Assembly: GCF_003086295.3 (NCBI RefSeq)
Contig: NC_092038.1
Location: forward strand, 104,563,837-104,627,836
DNA from: Arachis hypogaea
Lineage: Eukaryota; Streptophyta; Magnoliopsida; Fabales; Fabaceae
Length of the DNA: 64,000 nt
Direction: 5' to 3'
The notes under the pieces were generated by a model that did not search any database, was not told the DNA's origin, and saw only the letters and a program-made list of their open reading frames with translations. The position numbers and the translations under genes were made by a program. This document shows positions 1 to 10,400 of the stretch, one piece after another; position 1 is the first letter of the stretch; each line of letters starts with the position of its first letter.

Positions 1-600
1 AATTTCTTGTTAATTACTTTGTGGACTTGGATCTGGGAAGGCAATTGAGATCTAGACTTTGCTATCTAGTCTCTTGAGTCCTGAGATCCCATTTTCCTTT
101 TTGGTTCTTCTGTGAACCCTTGCTGCAATTTAATTTCAGTTTCCTGTTTGAACTTTAGTACTTACAATTCATCTTCTGATTTATTAATTGTTGCAATTTA
201 CTTTCACTTGCTGAAATTCTGAATTCCCAATCCTTAAATCCCTTTTCCATTCAAGCAATTTATATTTCTTGCACTTTAAGTTACTGTAATTTACATTTCT
301 TGTACTTTAAGTTTCAGTCATTTAATTTCTTGTTCTTTAAGATTCAGCATCTTTTACTTTCCTGCTCTTTAATTTACTGCAATTATCCCTTCCCCCTTCA
401 CATTCCAAGTAATTTAGTTTCTGTTAATGATAAACCACTCAACCAATATTTGATTCGCTTGACTAAATCAACCACTAAACTAAAATTGCTCAATCCTTCA
501 ATCCCTGTGGGATCGACCTCACTCCCGTGAGTTTTTATTACTTGATGCGACCCGGTACACTTGCCGGTGAGTTTTGTGTTTGATCGTTTTCCACACATCA
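1..600 (+). mobile_element. 3' end of an A2-family LTR (element cut by window edge)
   Basis: This is the last 600 bases of an LTR related to the A2 LTRs at 43353-45446 and 50112-52204. It ends in the same GTTTTCCACACATCA and carries the terminal block with CTCAC-TCCC-GTGAG and CCGG-TACACTTG-CCGG hairpins. The sequence after it (601 on) is the interior of a second LTR of the same family, matching A2 around 44430. So this piece is the 3' end of an element or solo LTR inserted into that LTR. The 5' end is outside the window, so the duplication cannot be checked. No coding sequence belongs to it. Confidence 0.75.
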
Positions 601-1569
601 CTGGGAGCAACATGGGCTGAAACTCATCTAAAAATCCAATTTAATTCAATTCTTCACCCATCTTTCAAGCCCACTCAAAATTCTTAGATCCAAAATAGAA
701 AGTATATAAATAGGTGTTAGTTAGGATTAGAAGGGAGCTTACTTTCATTTTAATTTTCATCCTTAGTCAACTTGAGAGCTCATTTTCCATTTTTCTGTTT
801 TCTGCAATAGCTTGAGAATTGGAGGAGAGAATTCCCTTCTTCTTCCTCTGATCTTTTTATTTTCTTTACTGGGTTTTGTTTGAGTCTTGGGTGTGAGGAA
901 TTGAGGAACTTCTGTCTCAATCTCCATTTAAGATCTCTTTGTTTTTCCTTCTGCATAATTGAGTTAAATTTCATTTCCTTTACTGCTTCAATCTTCAATT
1001 TCTCTTTACTTGCTTTGTGAACTTGGATCTAGGAAGGCAATTGAGATCTAGACTCTGCTATGTAGTCTCTGGAGTCCTGAAATCTAATTTTCTTTTTGGT
1101 TCTTCTGTTGAACCACTGCTCAATCAAATTTTTATTTTCTGTTTGAGATTTAGTTAATTTCAATTCATCTCTTGCTTTGCTAATTGCTACAATTTAATTT
1201 CCCTCAAATCCCTTTTCCATTCAAGCTATTTATATTTCTTGCACTTTAAGTTACTGCAATTTACATTTCTTGCACTTTAAGTTTCAGTCATTTAATTTCT
1301 TGTTCTTTAAGATTCATTACCTTTACTTTCAATTCTCTTTAATTTCTGCAATTCATCCCTCTCCCTTTACATTTCCTGCTATTTACTTACTGTTGGAGAC
1401 AAAATCACTCAAATAAATCTCTGTTTGCTTGAGTAAATCATCCACTAAACTAAAATTGCTCAATCCTTCAATCCCTGTGGGATCAACCTCACTCCCGTGA
1501 GTTTTATTACTTGATGCGACCCGGTACACTTGCCGGTGAGTTTTGTGTTGGATCATTTTCCACACATCA
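601..1569 (+). mobile_element. A2-family LTR segment, host of the 1-600 insertion
   Basis: The segment aligns with the A2 LTR from its mid part to the terminal CACACATCA. It has a TATAAATA box at 705-712 in the same context as the A2 boxes at 44537 and 51295. At 1570 the sequence changes abruptly to the RNase H region of the - strand Tat-like element, so this LTR (3' LTR or solo LTR) is inserted into that element. The missing 5' part is interrupted by the 1-600 piece and runs off the window. Confidence 0.75.
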
Positions 1570-1987
1570 CCATCCACATAAAAGCTCCACTCTATGGGAT
1601 TGCCCGGGGTGTCAGTGTACTCTGCGATGAAGTCGGCCAAGTACTGAGATTTGATAGCTGTCCGAGCTTCGTATTTAAGGTCGAATTCGGATAATTCGAT
1701 TGTCCATTGTAGGATTCTTCCAACTAGGTCTATTTTCTGTAAGATACCTTTTATGGGTTAGTTGGTCCGTACTCTGATGGTGTGAGCTTGAAAGTATGGT
1801 CGGAGTTGCCGTAAAGTGAGTATAAGAGCGTAGGCGAACTTTTCTATCTTTTGATAGTTCAATTCAGCCCTTTGTAGAGCCTTACTGATGAAGTAGATGG
1901 GTTGTTGCCCATTTTCGTCTTCTCTAACTAGTGCTGAAGCTATTGCCCGACTTCCTACAGCGAGGTATAGGATTAGTTCTTTGCCTT
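1570..1987 (-). pseudogene. Tat-like element T: RNase H and second RNase H remnant
   Basis: Read on the minus strand this continues the RT at 24122-24997 after removal of the Feral insertion. The first part (about 1987-1758) has the RNase H features typical of Ty3/gypsy RT-RNH: the LYLAV start, the segment PIYFISKALQ and the tail LRPYFQAHTIRV. A stop codon follows near 1757. A further segment reads LQWTIELSEFDLKYEARTA, then LADFIAEYT and WSFYVDG, which is the start of the additional archaeal-type RNase H found in the Tat lineage. The gene is then cut at 1569/1570 by the A2-family LTR. Several in-frame stops make it non-functional. The lineage call rests on remembered Tat/Ogre proteins. Confidence 0.8.
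1983..1987. repeat. Target-site duplication GCCTT of Feral copy 1
   Basis: GCCTT here and at 24117-24121 flanks the - strand Feral-like element exactly. This is a perfect 5-bp duplication as expected for a Ty3/gypsy integrase. Confidence 0.93.
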
Positions 1988-3784
1988 TGGTGGACGAAAT
2001 TGTGATCACTGTTCTTTAAGTTGTATGAAATCATTATTGTGGCACCAGTTGTTATCACAACTCCGTTCAACTAACCAGCAAGTGTACTGGGTCGTCCAAG
2101 TAATAAACCTTACGTGAGTAAGGGTCGATCCCACAGAGATTGTTGGTATGAAGCAAGCTATGGTCACCTTGTAAATCTCAGTCAGGCAGATTAAAATGGT
2201 TTATGGGTTTTTGAAAATAAATAATAAACATAAACAATAAAAGGGATAGAAGACTTATGTAGATTCATTGGTGGGAATTTCAGATAAGCGAATGGAGATG
2301 CTGCATGGCTCAAGGACGCTTGCTCTCCTACTGCTTCTACTCAATCCTTCTTACTCCTTTCCATGGCAAGCTTTGTATAGGGGTTCACCATCAGCGGTGG
2401 CTACTTTCAATCCTCTCGGGAAAATGATCCTATGCGGCTGTCACTCGCACGGCTAATCGTCTGGAGGCATCACCCATGGTTGATGGCTACATCCCATCCT
2501 CGCAGTGAAAACTAATGCTCACGCACTCTGTCACAGTACGGCTAATCACTGGTTGGTTCCCGCTCCTACTGGAATAGAATCTCTTGATTCTTTTGCGTCT
2601 GTCACTAACGCCCAGCACTTGCAAGTTTGAAGCACGTCACAGTCATTCATTACCGGAATCCTACTCGGAATACCACAGACAAGGTGAGACTTTCCGGATT
2701 CCTAGGATCCTACTCGGAATACCACAGACAAGGTGAGACTTTCCGGATCCTCATAAATGCCGCCATCTATCTAGCTTATACCACGAAGATTCTGTTGGGG
2801 AATCTAAGAGATACACATTCAAGCTCGGTTGCATGTAGAACGGAAGTGGTTGTCAATCACGTGCGTTCATAAGTGAGAATGATAATGAGGGTTACTTATC
2901 ATCACATTCATCATGTTCTTGGGTACGAATGAATATCTTGGAATAAGAATAAGAGAAAATTGAATAAAAGACAATAGAATTTCATTAATACTTGAGGTAC
3001 AGCAGAGCTCCACACCCTTAATCTATGGTGTGCAGAAACTCCACCGTTGAAAATATATAAGCAAAAGGTTCAGGCATGGCCGAATGGCCAGCCCCCAAAA
3101 CGTGATCAATGATCTCCTAAGATGAAGAATAAAATAAAACTGAGACCAAAGATGTCTAATACAATAGATAAATGTCCTATATATACTAGACTAGCTTCTA
3201 GGGTTTACATGAGTAAGTAATTGATGCATAAATCCACTTCCGGGGCCCACTTGGTGTATGCTTGGGCTGAGCTTGATCAATCCACGAGCTGAGGCTTCTC
3301 TTGGAGTTGAACTCCGAGTTTTGACGTGTTTTGGGCGTTCAACTCCGAATCATGACGTTTTTCTGGCGTTTAACTCCAGACAGCAGCTTGTACTTGGCGT
3401 TCAACGCCAAGTTACGTCGTCATTCTTCGAATAAAGTATGGACTATTATATATTGCTGGAAAGCTCTGGATGTCTACTTTCCAACGCCGTTGAGAGCGCG
3501 CCAATTGGAGTTCTGTAGCTCCAGAAAATCCATTTCGAGTGCAGGGAGGTCAGATTCCAATAGCATCAGCAGTCCTTTTGTCAGCCTTCTTCAGAGTTTT
3601 GCTCAAGTCCCTCAATTTCAGCCAGAATTTACCTGAAATCACAGAAAAACACACAAACTCATAGTAAAGTCCAGAAATGTGAATTTAACATAAAAACTAG
3701 TGAAAACATCCCTAAAAGTAGCTTAAACTTACTAAAAACTACCTAAAAACAATGCCAAAAAGCGTATAAATTATCCGCTCATCA
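1988..3784 (-). repeat. 3' LTR of Feral copy 1
   Basis: On the plus strand it begins TGGTGGACGAAATTG and ends TTATCCGCTCATCA, so in element orientation it starts TGATGAGCGGATAA and ends CCACCA. It contains a tandem duplication of about 50 bp near 2654-2752 (CGGAATACCACAGACAAGG repeated), GGCGTT-type palindromes near 3330-3420 and a TATATATAGG-like promoter box near 3180 on the minus strand. The open frames inside it are fortuitous. Confidence 0.93.
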
Positions 3785-4883
3785 CAACACCAAACTTAAA
3801 TTGTTGCTTGTCCCCAAGCAACTGAAAATCAATTAGGATAAAAAGAAGAGAATATACTATAAATTCTAAAATATCAATGAATATTAATTTAATTAGACGA
3901 GCGGGACTTGTAGCTTTTTGCTTCTGAACAGTTTTGGCATCTCACTTTTTCCTTTGAAGTTCAGAGTGATTGGCGTCTCTTAGGAACTTAGAATTTGGGA
4001 TAGTGTTATTGACTTTCCTAGTTAAGCATGTTGATTCTTGAACACAGCTACTTATGAGTCTTGGCCGTGGCCCTAAGCACTTTGTTTTCCAGTATTACTA
4101 CCGGATACACAAATGCCACAGACACATAACTGGGTGAACCTTTTCAGATTGTGACTCAGCTTTGCTAAAGTCCCCAGTTAGTGGTGTCCAGAGCTCTTAA
4201 GCACACTCCTTTGCTTTGGATCACGACTTTAACCACTCAGTCTCAAGCTTTTCACTTGGACCTTCATGACACAAGCACATGGTTAGGGACAGCTTGATTT
4301 AGCCGCTTAGGCCTGGATTTAATTTCCTTGGGCCCTCCTATCCATTGATGCTCAAAGCCTTGGATCCTTTTTACCCTTGCCTTTTGGTTTTAAGTGCTAT
4401 TGGCTTTTTCTACTGCTCCTTCTTTTTCTTTCTTAATTTTTCGCCATTTTTTTTTTCACAAGCTTTTGCTTTTTCACTACTTTTTCTTGCTTCAAGAATC
4501 AATTTCATGATTTTTTTCAGATCATCAATAACATTTCTCTTTGTTCATCATTCTTTCAAGAACCAACAATTTTAACACTCATAAACAACAATATCAAAAG
4601 ACATATGCACTGTTCAATCATTCATTCAGAAAACAAAAAGTATTGTCACCACATCAATATAATTAAATTAAATTCAAGGATAAATTCGAAATTTATGTAC
4701 TTCTTGTTCTTTGGAATTAAAACATTTTTCATTCAAGAGAGGTGAAGGACTAATGGATTTATTCATAGCTTTAAGGCATGGTTACATACTAATGATCATG
4801 AAGTAGAGACACAAAACATAGATAAACATAGTATTAAAAACCGAAAACAGAAAGAAAATAGAGAACAAGGAATGAATCCACCT
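3785..4883 (-). other. 3' non-coding region of Feral copy 1
   Basis: This lies between the third ORF and the 3' LTR in minus orientation. Next to the LTR is AAGTTTGGTGTTG (plus: 3785-3797), preceded by the hairpin GTTGCTTG-GGGA-CAAGCAAC at 3803-3822. Further in is a block conserved with FIDEL (14820-15110) and Feral copy 2 (37741-38090), recognisable by TATGTGTCTGTGGCAT. No ORF here resembles a known protein. Confidence 0.75.
3803..3822 (-). other. Hairpin GTTGCTTG/CAAGCAAC beside the 3' LTR
   Basis: Eight-bp arms enclose the loop GGGA (minus strand). It is followed by AAGTTTGGTGTTG, which abuts the LTR. The same cassette lies at 15194-15213, 38155-38174, 50075-50094 and 61614-61633. Confidence 0.7.
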
Positions 4884-5349
4884 TTAGTGGCGTCCTCTTC
4901 TTGAAGGACCAATGATGTTCTTCAACTCTTCTATGTCCCTTCCTTGCCTTTGTTGCTCCTCCCTCATTGCTCTTTGATCTTCTCTTATTTCTTGGAGAAT
5001 GATGGAGTGCTCATGATGTTCCACCTTAATTGTTCCACATTATGGCTCAAATCTTCTAAAGAGGTATTGAGTTGCTCCCAATAGTTGTTGGGAGGAAAGT
5101 GCATTCCTTGAGGCATTTGTTGATGATGAACTTCCTCATGTTCTTCTTGAGGGCCGTGAGGAACTTCTCTTGTTTGCTCCATCCTTTTCTTGGTGATGGG
5201 CTTGTCTTCTTCAATGGAGACATCTCCTTCTATGATAACTCCAGCTGAGTAACATAGATGACATATAAGGTGAGGGAAGGCTAGCCGTGCCATAGGTGAG
5301 GACTTGTCGGCTATTTTGTAGAGTTCATTGGATATGACTTCATGAACTT
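4884..5349 (-). pseudogene. Feral copy 1 third ORF, C-terminal part
   Basis: This is the continuation of the ORF that starts at 17441, separated from it by the FIDEL insertion. It matches residues from about 217 onward of the intact 382-residue protein at 35932-37080, including MARLAFPHLICHLCYSAG, the ITKKRMEQ segment and NNYWEQLNTSLEDLSHNVEQ. Near 5022-5023 one G is missing relative to copy 2 (AAGGTGG against AAGGGTGG). This shifts the frame inside the predicted coiled coil and gives a premature stop at 4985; the original stop position corresponds to 4884-4886. The product would be non-functional both from this shift and from the insertion. Confidence 0.85.
5345..5349. repeat. Target-site duplication AACTT of FIDEL
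   Basis: AACTT here and at 16764-16768 flanks the FIDEL-like element. The uninterrupted site is visible in Feral copy 2 as AAGTT (the complement) at 36605-36609. Confidence 0.95.
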
Positions 5350-6881
5350 TGATGAGCGGATAATTTGTATGCTTTTTGGCATTGTTTTAAGTATGTTTTT
5401 AGTATGATTTAGTTAGTTTTTAGTATATTTTTATTAGTTTTTAGTTAAAATTCACTTTTCTGGACTTTACTATGAGTTTGTGTGTTTTTCTATGATTTCA
5501 GGTATTTTCTGGCTGAAATTGAGGGTCCTGAGCAAAAATCTGATTCCGAGACCAAAAAGGACTGCAGATGCTGTTGGATTCTGACCTCCCTGCACTCGAA
5601 GCGGATTTTCTGGAGCTACAGAAGCCCAATTGGCGTGCTCTCAACGGCGTTGGAAAGTAGACATCCTGGGCTTTCCAGCAATATATAATAGTCCATACTT
5701 TGCCTAAGATTTGATGGCCCAAACCGGCGCTCAAAGTCACCTACAGAAATTCCAGCGTTAAACGCCGGAACTGGCATAAAATTTGGAGTTAAACGCCCAA
5801 ACTGGCATGAGAACTGGCGTTTAACTCCAGAAAAGGTCTCTACACGAAATTCCTTCATTGCTCAGCCCAAGCACACACCAAGTGGGCCCGGAAGTGGATT
5901 TTTCTGTCATTTACTCATTTTTGTAAACCTTAGGACACTAGTTTACTATTTATAGGATCTTTTGACATTGTATCAGTACGCTATGCAACCTTTTGATGAC
6001 CTTATGACATTTTTACATGTTTTCTTCCACAGCATGAGTCTCTAAACCCCATGGTTGGGGGTGAGGAGCTCTGCCGTGTCTTGATGGATTAATGCAATTA
6101 CTACTGTTTCTCATTCAATCATGCTTGCTTCCATTCTAAGATAATACTTGTTCTTAATCCGGATGAATGTGATGATCCGTGACAATCATCATCATTCTCA
6201 ATCATGAACGTGTGACTGACAACCACCTCCGTTCTACCTTAGATTAAGTAGTTATCTCTTGGACTCTTTAACCGGAATCTTCGTGGTATAAGCTAGACTG
6301 ATGGCGGCATTCAAGAGAATCTGGAAGGTCTAAACCTTGTCTGTGGTATTCTGAGTAGGATTCAATGATTGAATGACTGTGACGTGCTTCAATCTCCTGA
6401 AGGCGGGGCGTTAGTGACAGACGCAAAAGAATCACTGGATTCTATTCCGGCCTGATTGAGAACCGACAGATGGAATGCCGTGCCGTGACAGGGCATTAGG
6501 AATCGTTCCAATGAGAGGATGGGAGGTAGCCATTGACAACGGTGAAACCCTACATACAGCTTGCCATGGAAGGAGACTTGCGTGTTTGAAGAAGAAGACA
6601 GTAGGAAAGCAGAGATTCAGAAGATGGAGCATCTCCAAACCTCAACCTATTCTCCATTACTGCAAAACAAGTAATCATTTCATGTTCTTTTGCTTTTCAC
6701 AATCAATCCTGATAATTTCTGATATCCTGACTAAGATTTACAAGACAACCATAGCTTGCTTCAAGCCGACAATCTCTGTGGGATCGACCCTTGCTCACGC
6801 AAGGTATTACTTGGACGACCCAGTACACTTGCTGGTTAGTTGTGCGGAGTTGCAAAAGTGTGATTGCAATTTCGTGCACCA
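5350..6881 (+). repeat. 5' LTR of FIDEL
   Basis: Starts TGATGAGCGGATAATTTG and ends TTTCGTGCACCA. U3 carries palindromes of the GGCGTT/AACGCC type at about 5752-5830, upstream of a TATTTATA box at 5947-5954. Near the 3' end are two hairpins: CCTTGC-TCAC-GCAAGG (6789-6804) and CCAG-TACACTTG-CTGG (6820-6835). No coding function. Confidence 0.94.
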
Positions 6882-6887
6882 AGTTTT

Positions 6888-6905
6888 TGGCGCCGTTGCC
6901 GGGGA
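6888..6905 (+). other. Primer binding site, tRNA-Asp type
   Basis: TGGCGCCGTTGCCGGGGA is complementary to the 3' end of plant tRNA-Asp(GUC) including CCA. It starts six bases after the LTR. The same site is used by both Feral copies, A2 and, slightly shortened, T. Confidence 0.92.
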
Positions 6906-7462
6906 TCGTTGAGTTTGGACAACTGACGGCTTGTCTTGTTGCTTAGATTAGGACTTTTTTTTTTATTTTTTTATTTTTGTTGGTTTAGAGTCTTTTAGTT
7001 GAGTCTAGTTTCATATTCTAAGTTTGGTGTCAATTGCATGCTTTTGTTTTTCTTTTAATTTTCGATTTTTGCGTGTTTTTAGTCCCTTTTTGATTTACAA
7101 AACTTCTAAGTTTGGTGTCCTCTTTGTGTTTTTCCTTTAAAAAATTTTCGAAAATTTTGTGTTTGATTTTCTAAAATTTTAAGTTTGGTGTCTTTTTGTG
7201 TTTTTCTCTTTCCTCTTTTTAAAAATCAAATCTTTTTCATAAAAATTTTTCAATCATATCTTTCTAATTGCTGTTTTCAAAATCTTTTTAATTAACTAAT
7301 TGATTCAGTTTTCAATTTGCTTTGATTTTATTTTCTTTTTGATTTTCGAATTTTTACTTTAATTTTCCTTTGTTTTATTTTATTTTTTCGTTTATTCAAA
7401 AAAAAAAAGAAAAAAACAAAATTTATCTCTTTGCAATCATTATCATTTCCCTTTTGTCCATC
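6906..7462 (+). other. FIDEL 5' leader
   Basis: T-rich untranslated leader between the primer site and the gag start. AAGTTTGGTGT occurs three times, near 7020, 7108 and 7181, spaced by roughly 75-90 bases. The same motif recurs in the leaders of the Feral copies and at the 3' LTR border. No protein is supported here. Confidence 0.7.
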
Positions 7463-10400
7463 ATGGACTTAAGTGGGATCAATCAGTCCAAAAGGACTCT
7501 GGGGTCATATGCTAACCCCATTACAGCTGCATATGGGAGTAGCATCTGTACACCTCCCATCAAAGCAAGCAGCTTTGAACTAAATCCTCAACTCATTATC
7601 ATAGTGCAGCAAAATTGCCAGTATTCCGGTCTTCCACAGGAAGAACCTACTGAGTTTCTGGCACAATTTTTACAAATTGCTGACACAGTACATGATAAAG
7701 AGGTGGATCAGGATGTCTACAGACTATTACTGTTTCCATTTGCTGTGAAAGATCAAGCTAAGAGGTGGTTGAATAACCAACCTACAGCAAGCATAAAGAC
7801 ATGGAAACAGTTGTCAGACAAATTCCTGAATCATTTTTACCCTCCAAAGAGGATGACACAGCTAAAGCTGGACATCCAAGGCTTTAAACAAGAGGATAAT
7901 AAATCCCTTTACAATGCCTGGGAGAGGTATAGAGGTATGCTAAGGAAATGTCCCTCTGAAATGTTTTCAGAGTGGGTACAGTTAGACATTTTCTACTATG
8001 GGCTTACAGAAAAAGCTCAGATGTCTTTAGACCACTCAGCTGGTGGATCTATACACATGAGGAAGACAATTGAAGAAGCTCAAGAGCTTATAGACACTGT
8101 TGCTAGAAACCAATATTTGTACTCTAGCAATGAGTTCTCTCCAAAAGAGGAAGTCATGGCAGTAGTCACTGACCCTAGTCCTCAAGAACAGATAAATGAG
8201 CTTAATCAACAATTGCTCCTGATGACAGAACAGTTAGCAGACTTTAAAGAGATGCTCTATGAAACTAAAGTTGCTAACAAGAGCATAGAACTGCAGTTGA
8301 ATCAAGCAAAACAGCAAATATCTAAACAGATAACAGAGGAATGTCAAGCAGTTCGATTGAGGAGTGGGAAGACCCTGAGTAACACTGCTCAAAAGAGTAA
8401 AAAGCCAAACAAGGAACAATTGACAGAGGACAACCACACCACTGTTCAAAATCCCTCTGAGGACAGTAAGAGCCCAGAGAGGAATGCTATTGGCGTTCAA
8501 ACTCCAGAAAGGGAAGGAAAGCTGGCATTAAACGCCCATTCCTTGCCCAGTTCTGGCGTTCAAACGCCAGAAAAGGGAGAGAAGTTGGCGTTTAACGCCC
8601 AAACTTCACCCATTCCTGGCGTTCAAACGCCAAGGGAAGATCAGACACCTGAGAGTGCTGACAGTAATCCCTCTAACAAGGCTTCTTCAACCACTTCTGT
8701 AAGGAATAAACCTGCAGCATCTAAGGTTGAAGAATATAAAGCCAAGATGCCTTATCCTCAAAAAATCTGCCAAGCGGAGCAGGATAAGCAATTTGCCCGC
8801 TTTGCAGACTATCTAAGGACTCTTGAAATAAAGATTCCGTTTGCAGAGGCACTTGAGCAAATACCTTCTTATGCTAAGTTCATGAAAGAAATCTTAAGTC
8901 ATAAGAAGGATTGGAGAGAATCTGAAAAAGTGTTTCTCACTGAAGAATGCAGTGCAGTCATATTAAAGAGCTTACCAGAAAAGCTTCAAGATCCAGGAAG
9001 CTTTATGATACCATGCACATTAGAAGGTGCTTGCACTAAGACAGCCCTATGTGATCTTGGAGCAAGCATCAATCTAATACCTGCATCCACTATCAGAAAG
9101 CTTGGGTTGACTGGAGAAGTCAAACCAACCCGGATATGCCTCCAACTTGCTGATGGCTCTATTAAATACCCATCAGGCATAATTGAGGACATGATTGTCA
9201 AGGTTGGGCCATTTGCCTTTCCAACTGACTTTGTGGTGCTGGAAATGGAGGAGCACAAGAGTGCAACTCTCATTCTAGGAAGACCCTTCCTAGCAACTGG
9301 ACGAACTCTCATTGATGTACAAAAAGGGGAAGTAACCTTGAGGGTCAATGAGGATGAGTTCAAGTTGAATGCTGTAAAAGCCATGCAGCATCCAGACACA
9401 CCAAATGACTGCATGGGCGCTGACATTATTGACTCTCTGGTAGAAGAAATCAATATGGCTGAAAGCCTAGAATCAGAGCTTGAGGACATCTTCAAAGATG
9501 CTCAGCCTGATCAGGAAGAACTAGAGGAGGCAAAGGAATTTTCGAAAATTCCTCAGGAGGAGGATAAGCCTCCCAAGCCTGAACTCAAACCACTACCACC
9601 ATCCCTGAAATATGCATTTCTGGGAGAGGGTGACACTTTTCCAGTGATTATAAGCTCTGCTTTAAATTCACAGGAAGAGGAAGCACTGATTCAAGTGCTA
9701 ACGACACACAAGACAGCTCTTGGGTGGTCCATAAGTGATCTTAAGGGCATTAGCCCAGCTAGATGCATGCACAAGATCCTGTTGGAGGATAATGCCAAAC
9801 CAGTGGTCCAACCACAGAGGAGGCTAAATCCTGCCATGAAGGAGGTGGTGCAGAAAGAGGTCACTAAATTACTAGAGGCTGGGATTATTTATCCTATTTC
9901 TGATAGCCCCTGGGTGAGCCCTGTCCAAGTTGTTCCCAAAAAGGGAGGCATGACAGTGGTTCATAATGAAAAAAATGAACTGGTTCCTACAAGGACAGTC
10001 ACAGGGTGGCGTATGTGTATTGACTACAGAAGGCTCAATACAGCCACCAGAAAGGATCATTTTCCTTTACCATTCATAGACCAAATGCTAGAAAGACTAG
10101 CTGGTCATGACTATTACTGCTTTTTGGATGGCTATTCAGGCTACAACCAAATTGCAGTAGATCCTCAGGACCAAGAGAAAACAGCATTCACTTGTCCTTC
10201 TGGCGTGTTTGCCTATAGGAGGATGCCTTTTGGTTTGTGCAATGCACCTGCAACCTTTCAGAGGTGCATGCTCTCTATCTTCTCAGATATGGTAGAGAAA
10301 TTTCTGGAAGTCTTCATGGATGACTTTTCAGTATATGGAGACTCATTTAGCTCCTGTCTTAATCACCTAGCACTTGTCTTGAAAAGGTGCCAAGAGACTA

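Noticed and set aside
6888..6905. Possible tRNA-Asp gene fragment
   Set aside because: Only the 18 nt complementary to the tRNA 3' end are present and they follow the LTR, as expected for a primer site.
6475..6912. ORF of 145 codons crossing the FIDEL 5' LTR end and the primer site
   Set aside because: It covers regulatory LTR sequence; the same frame in the 3' LTR ends differently, so it is not a gene.
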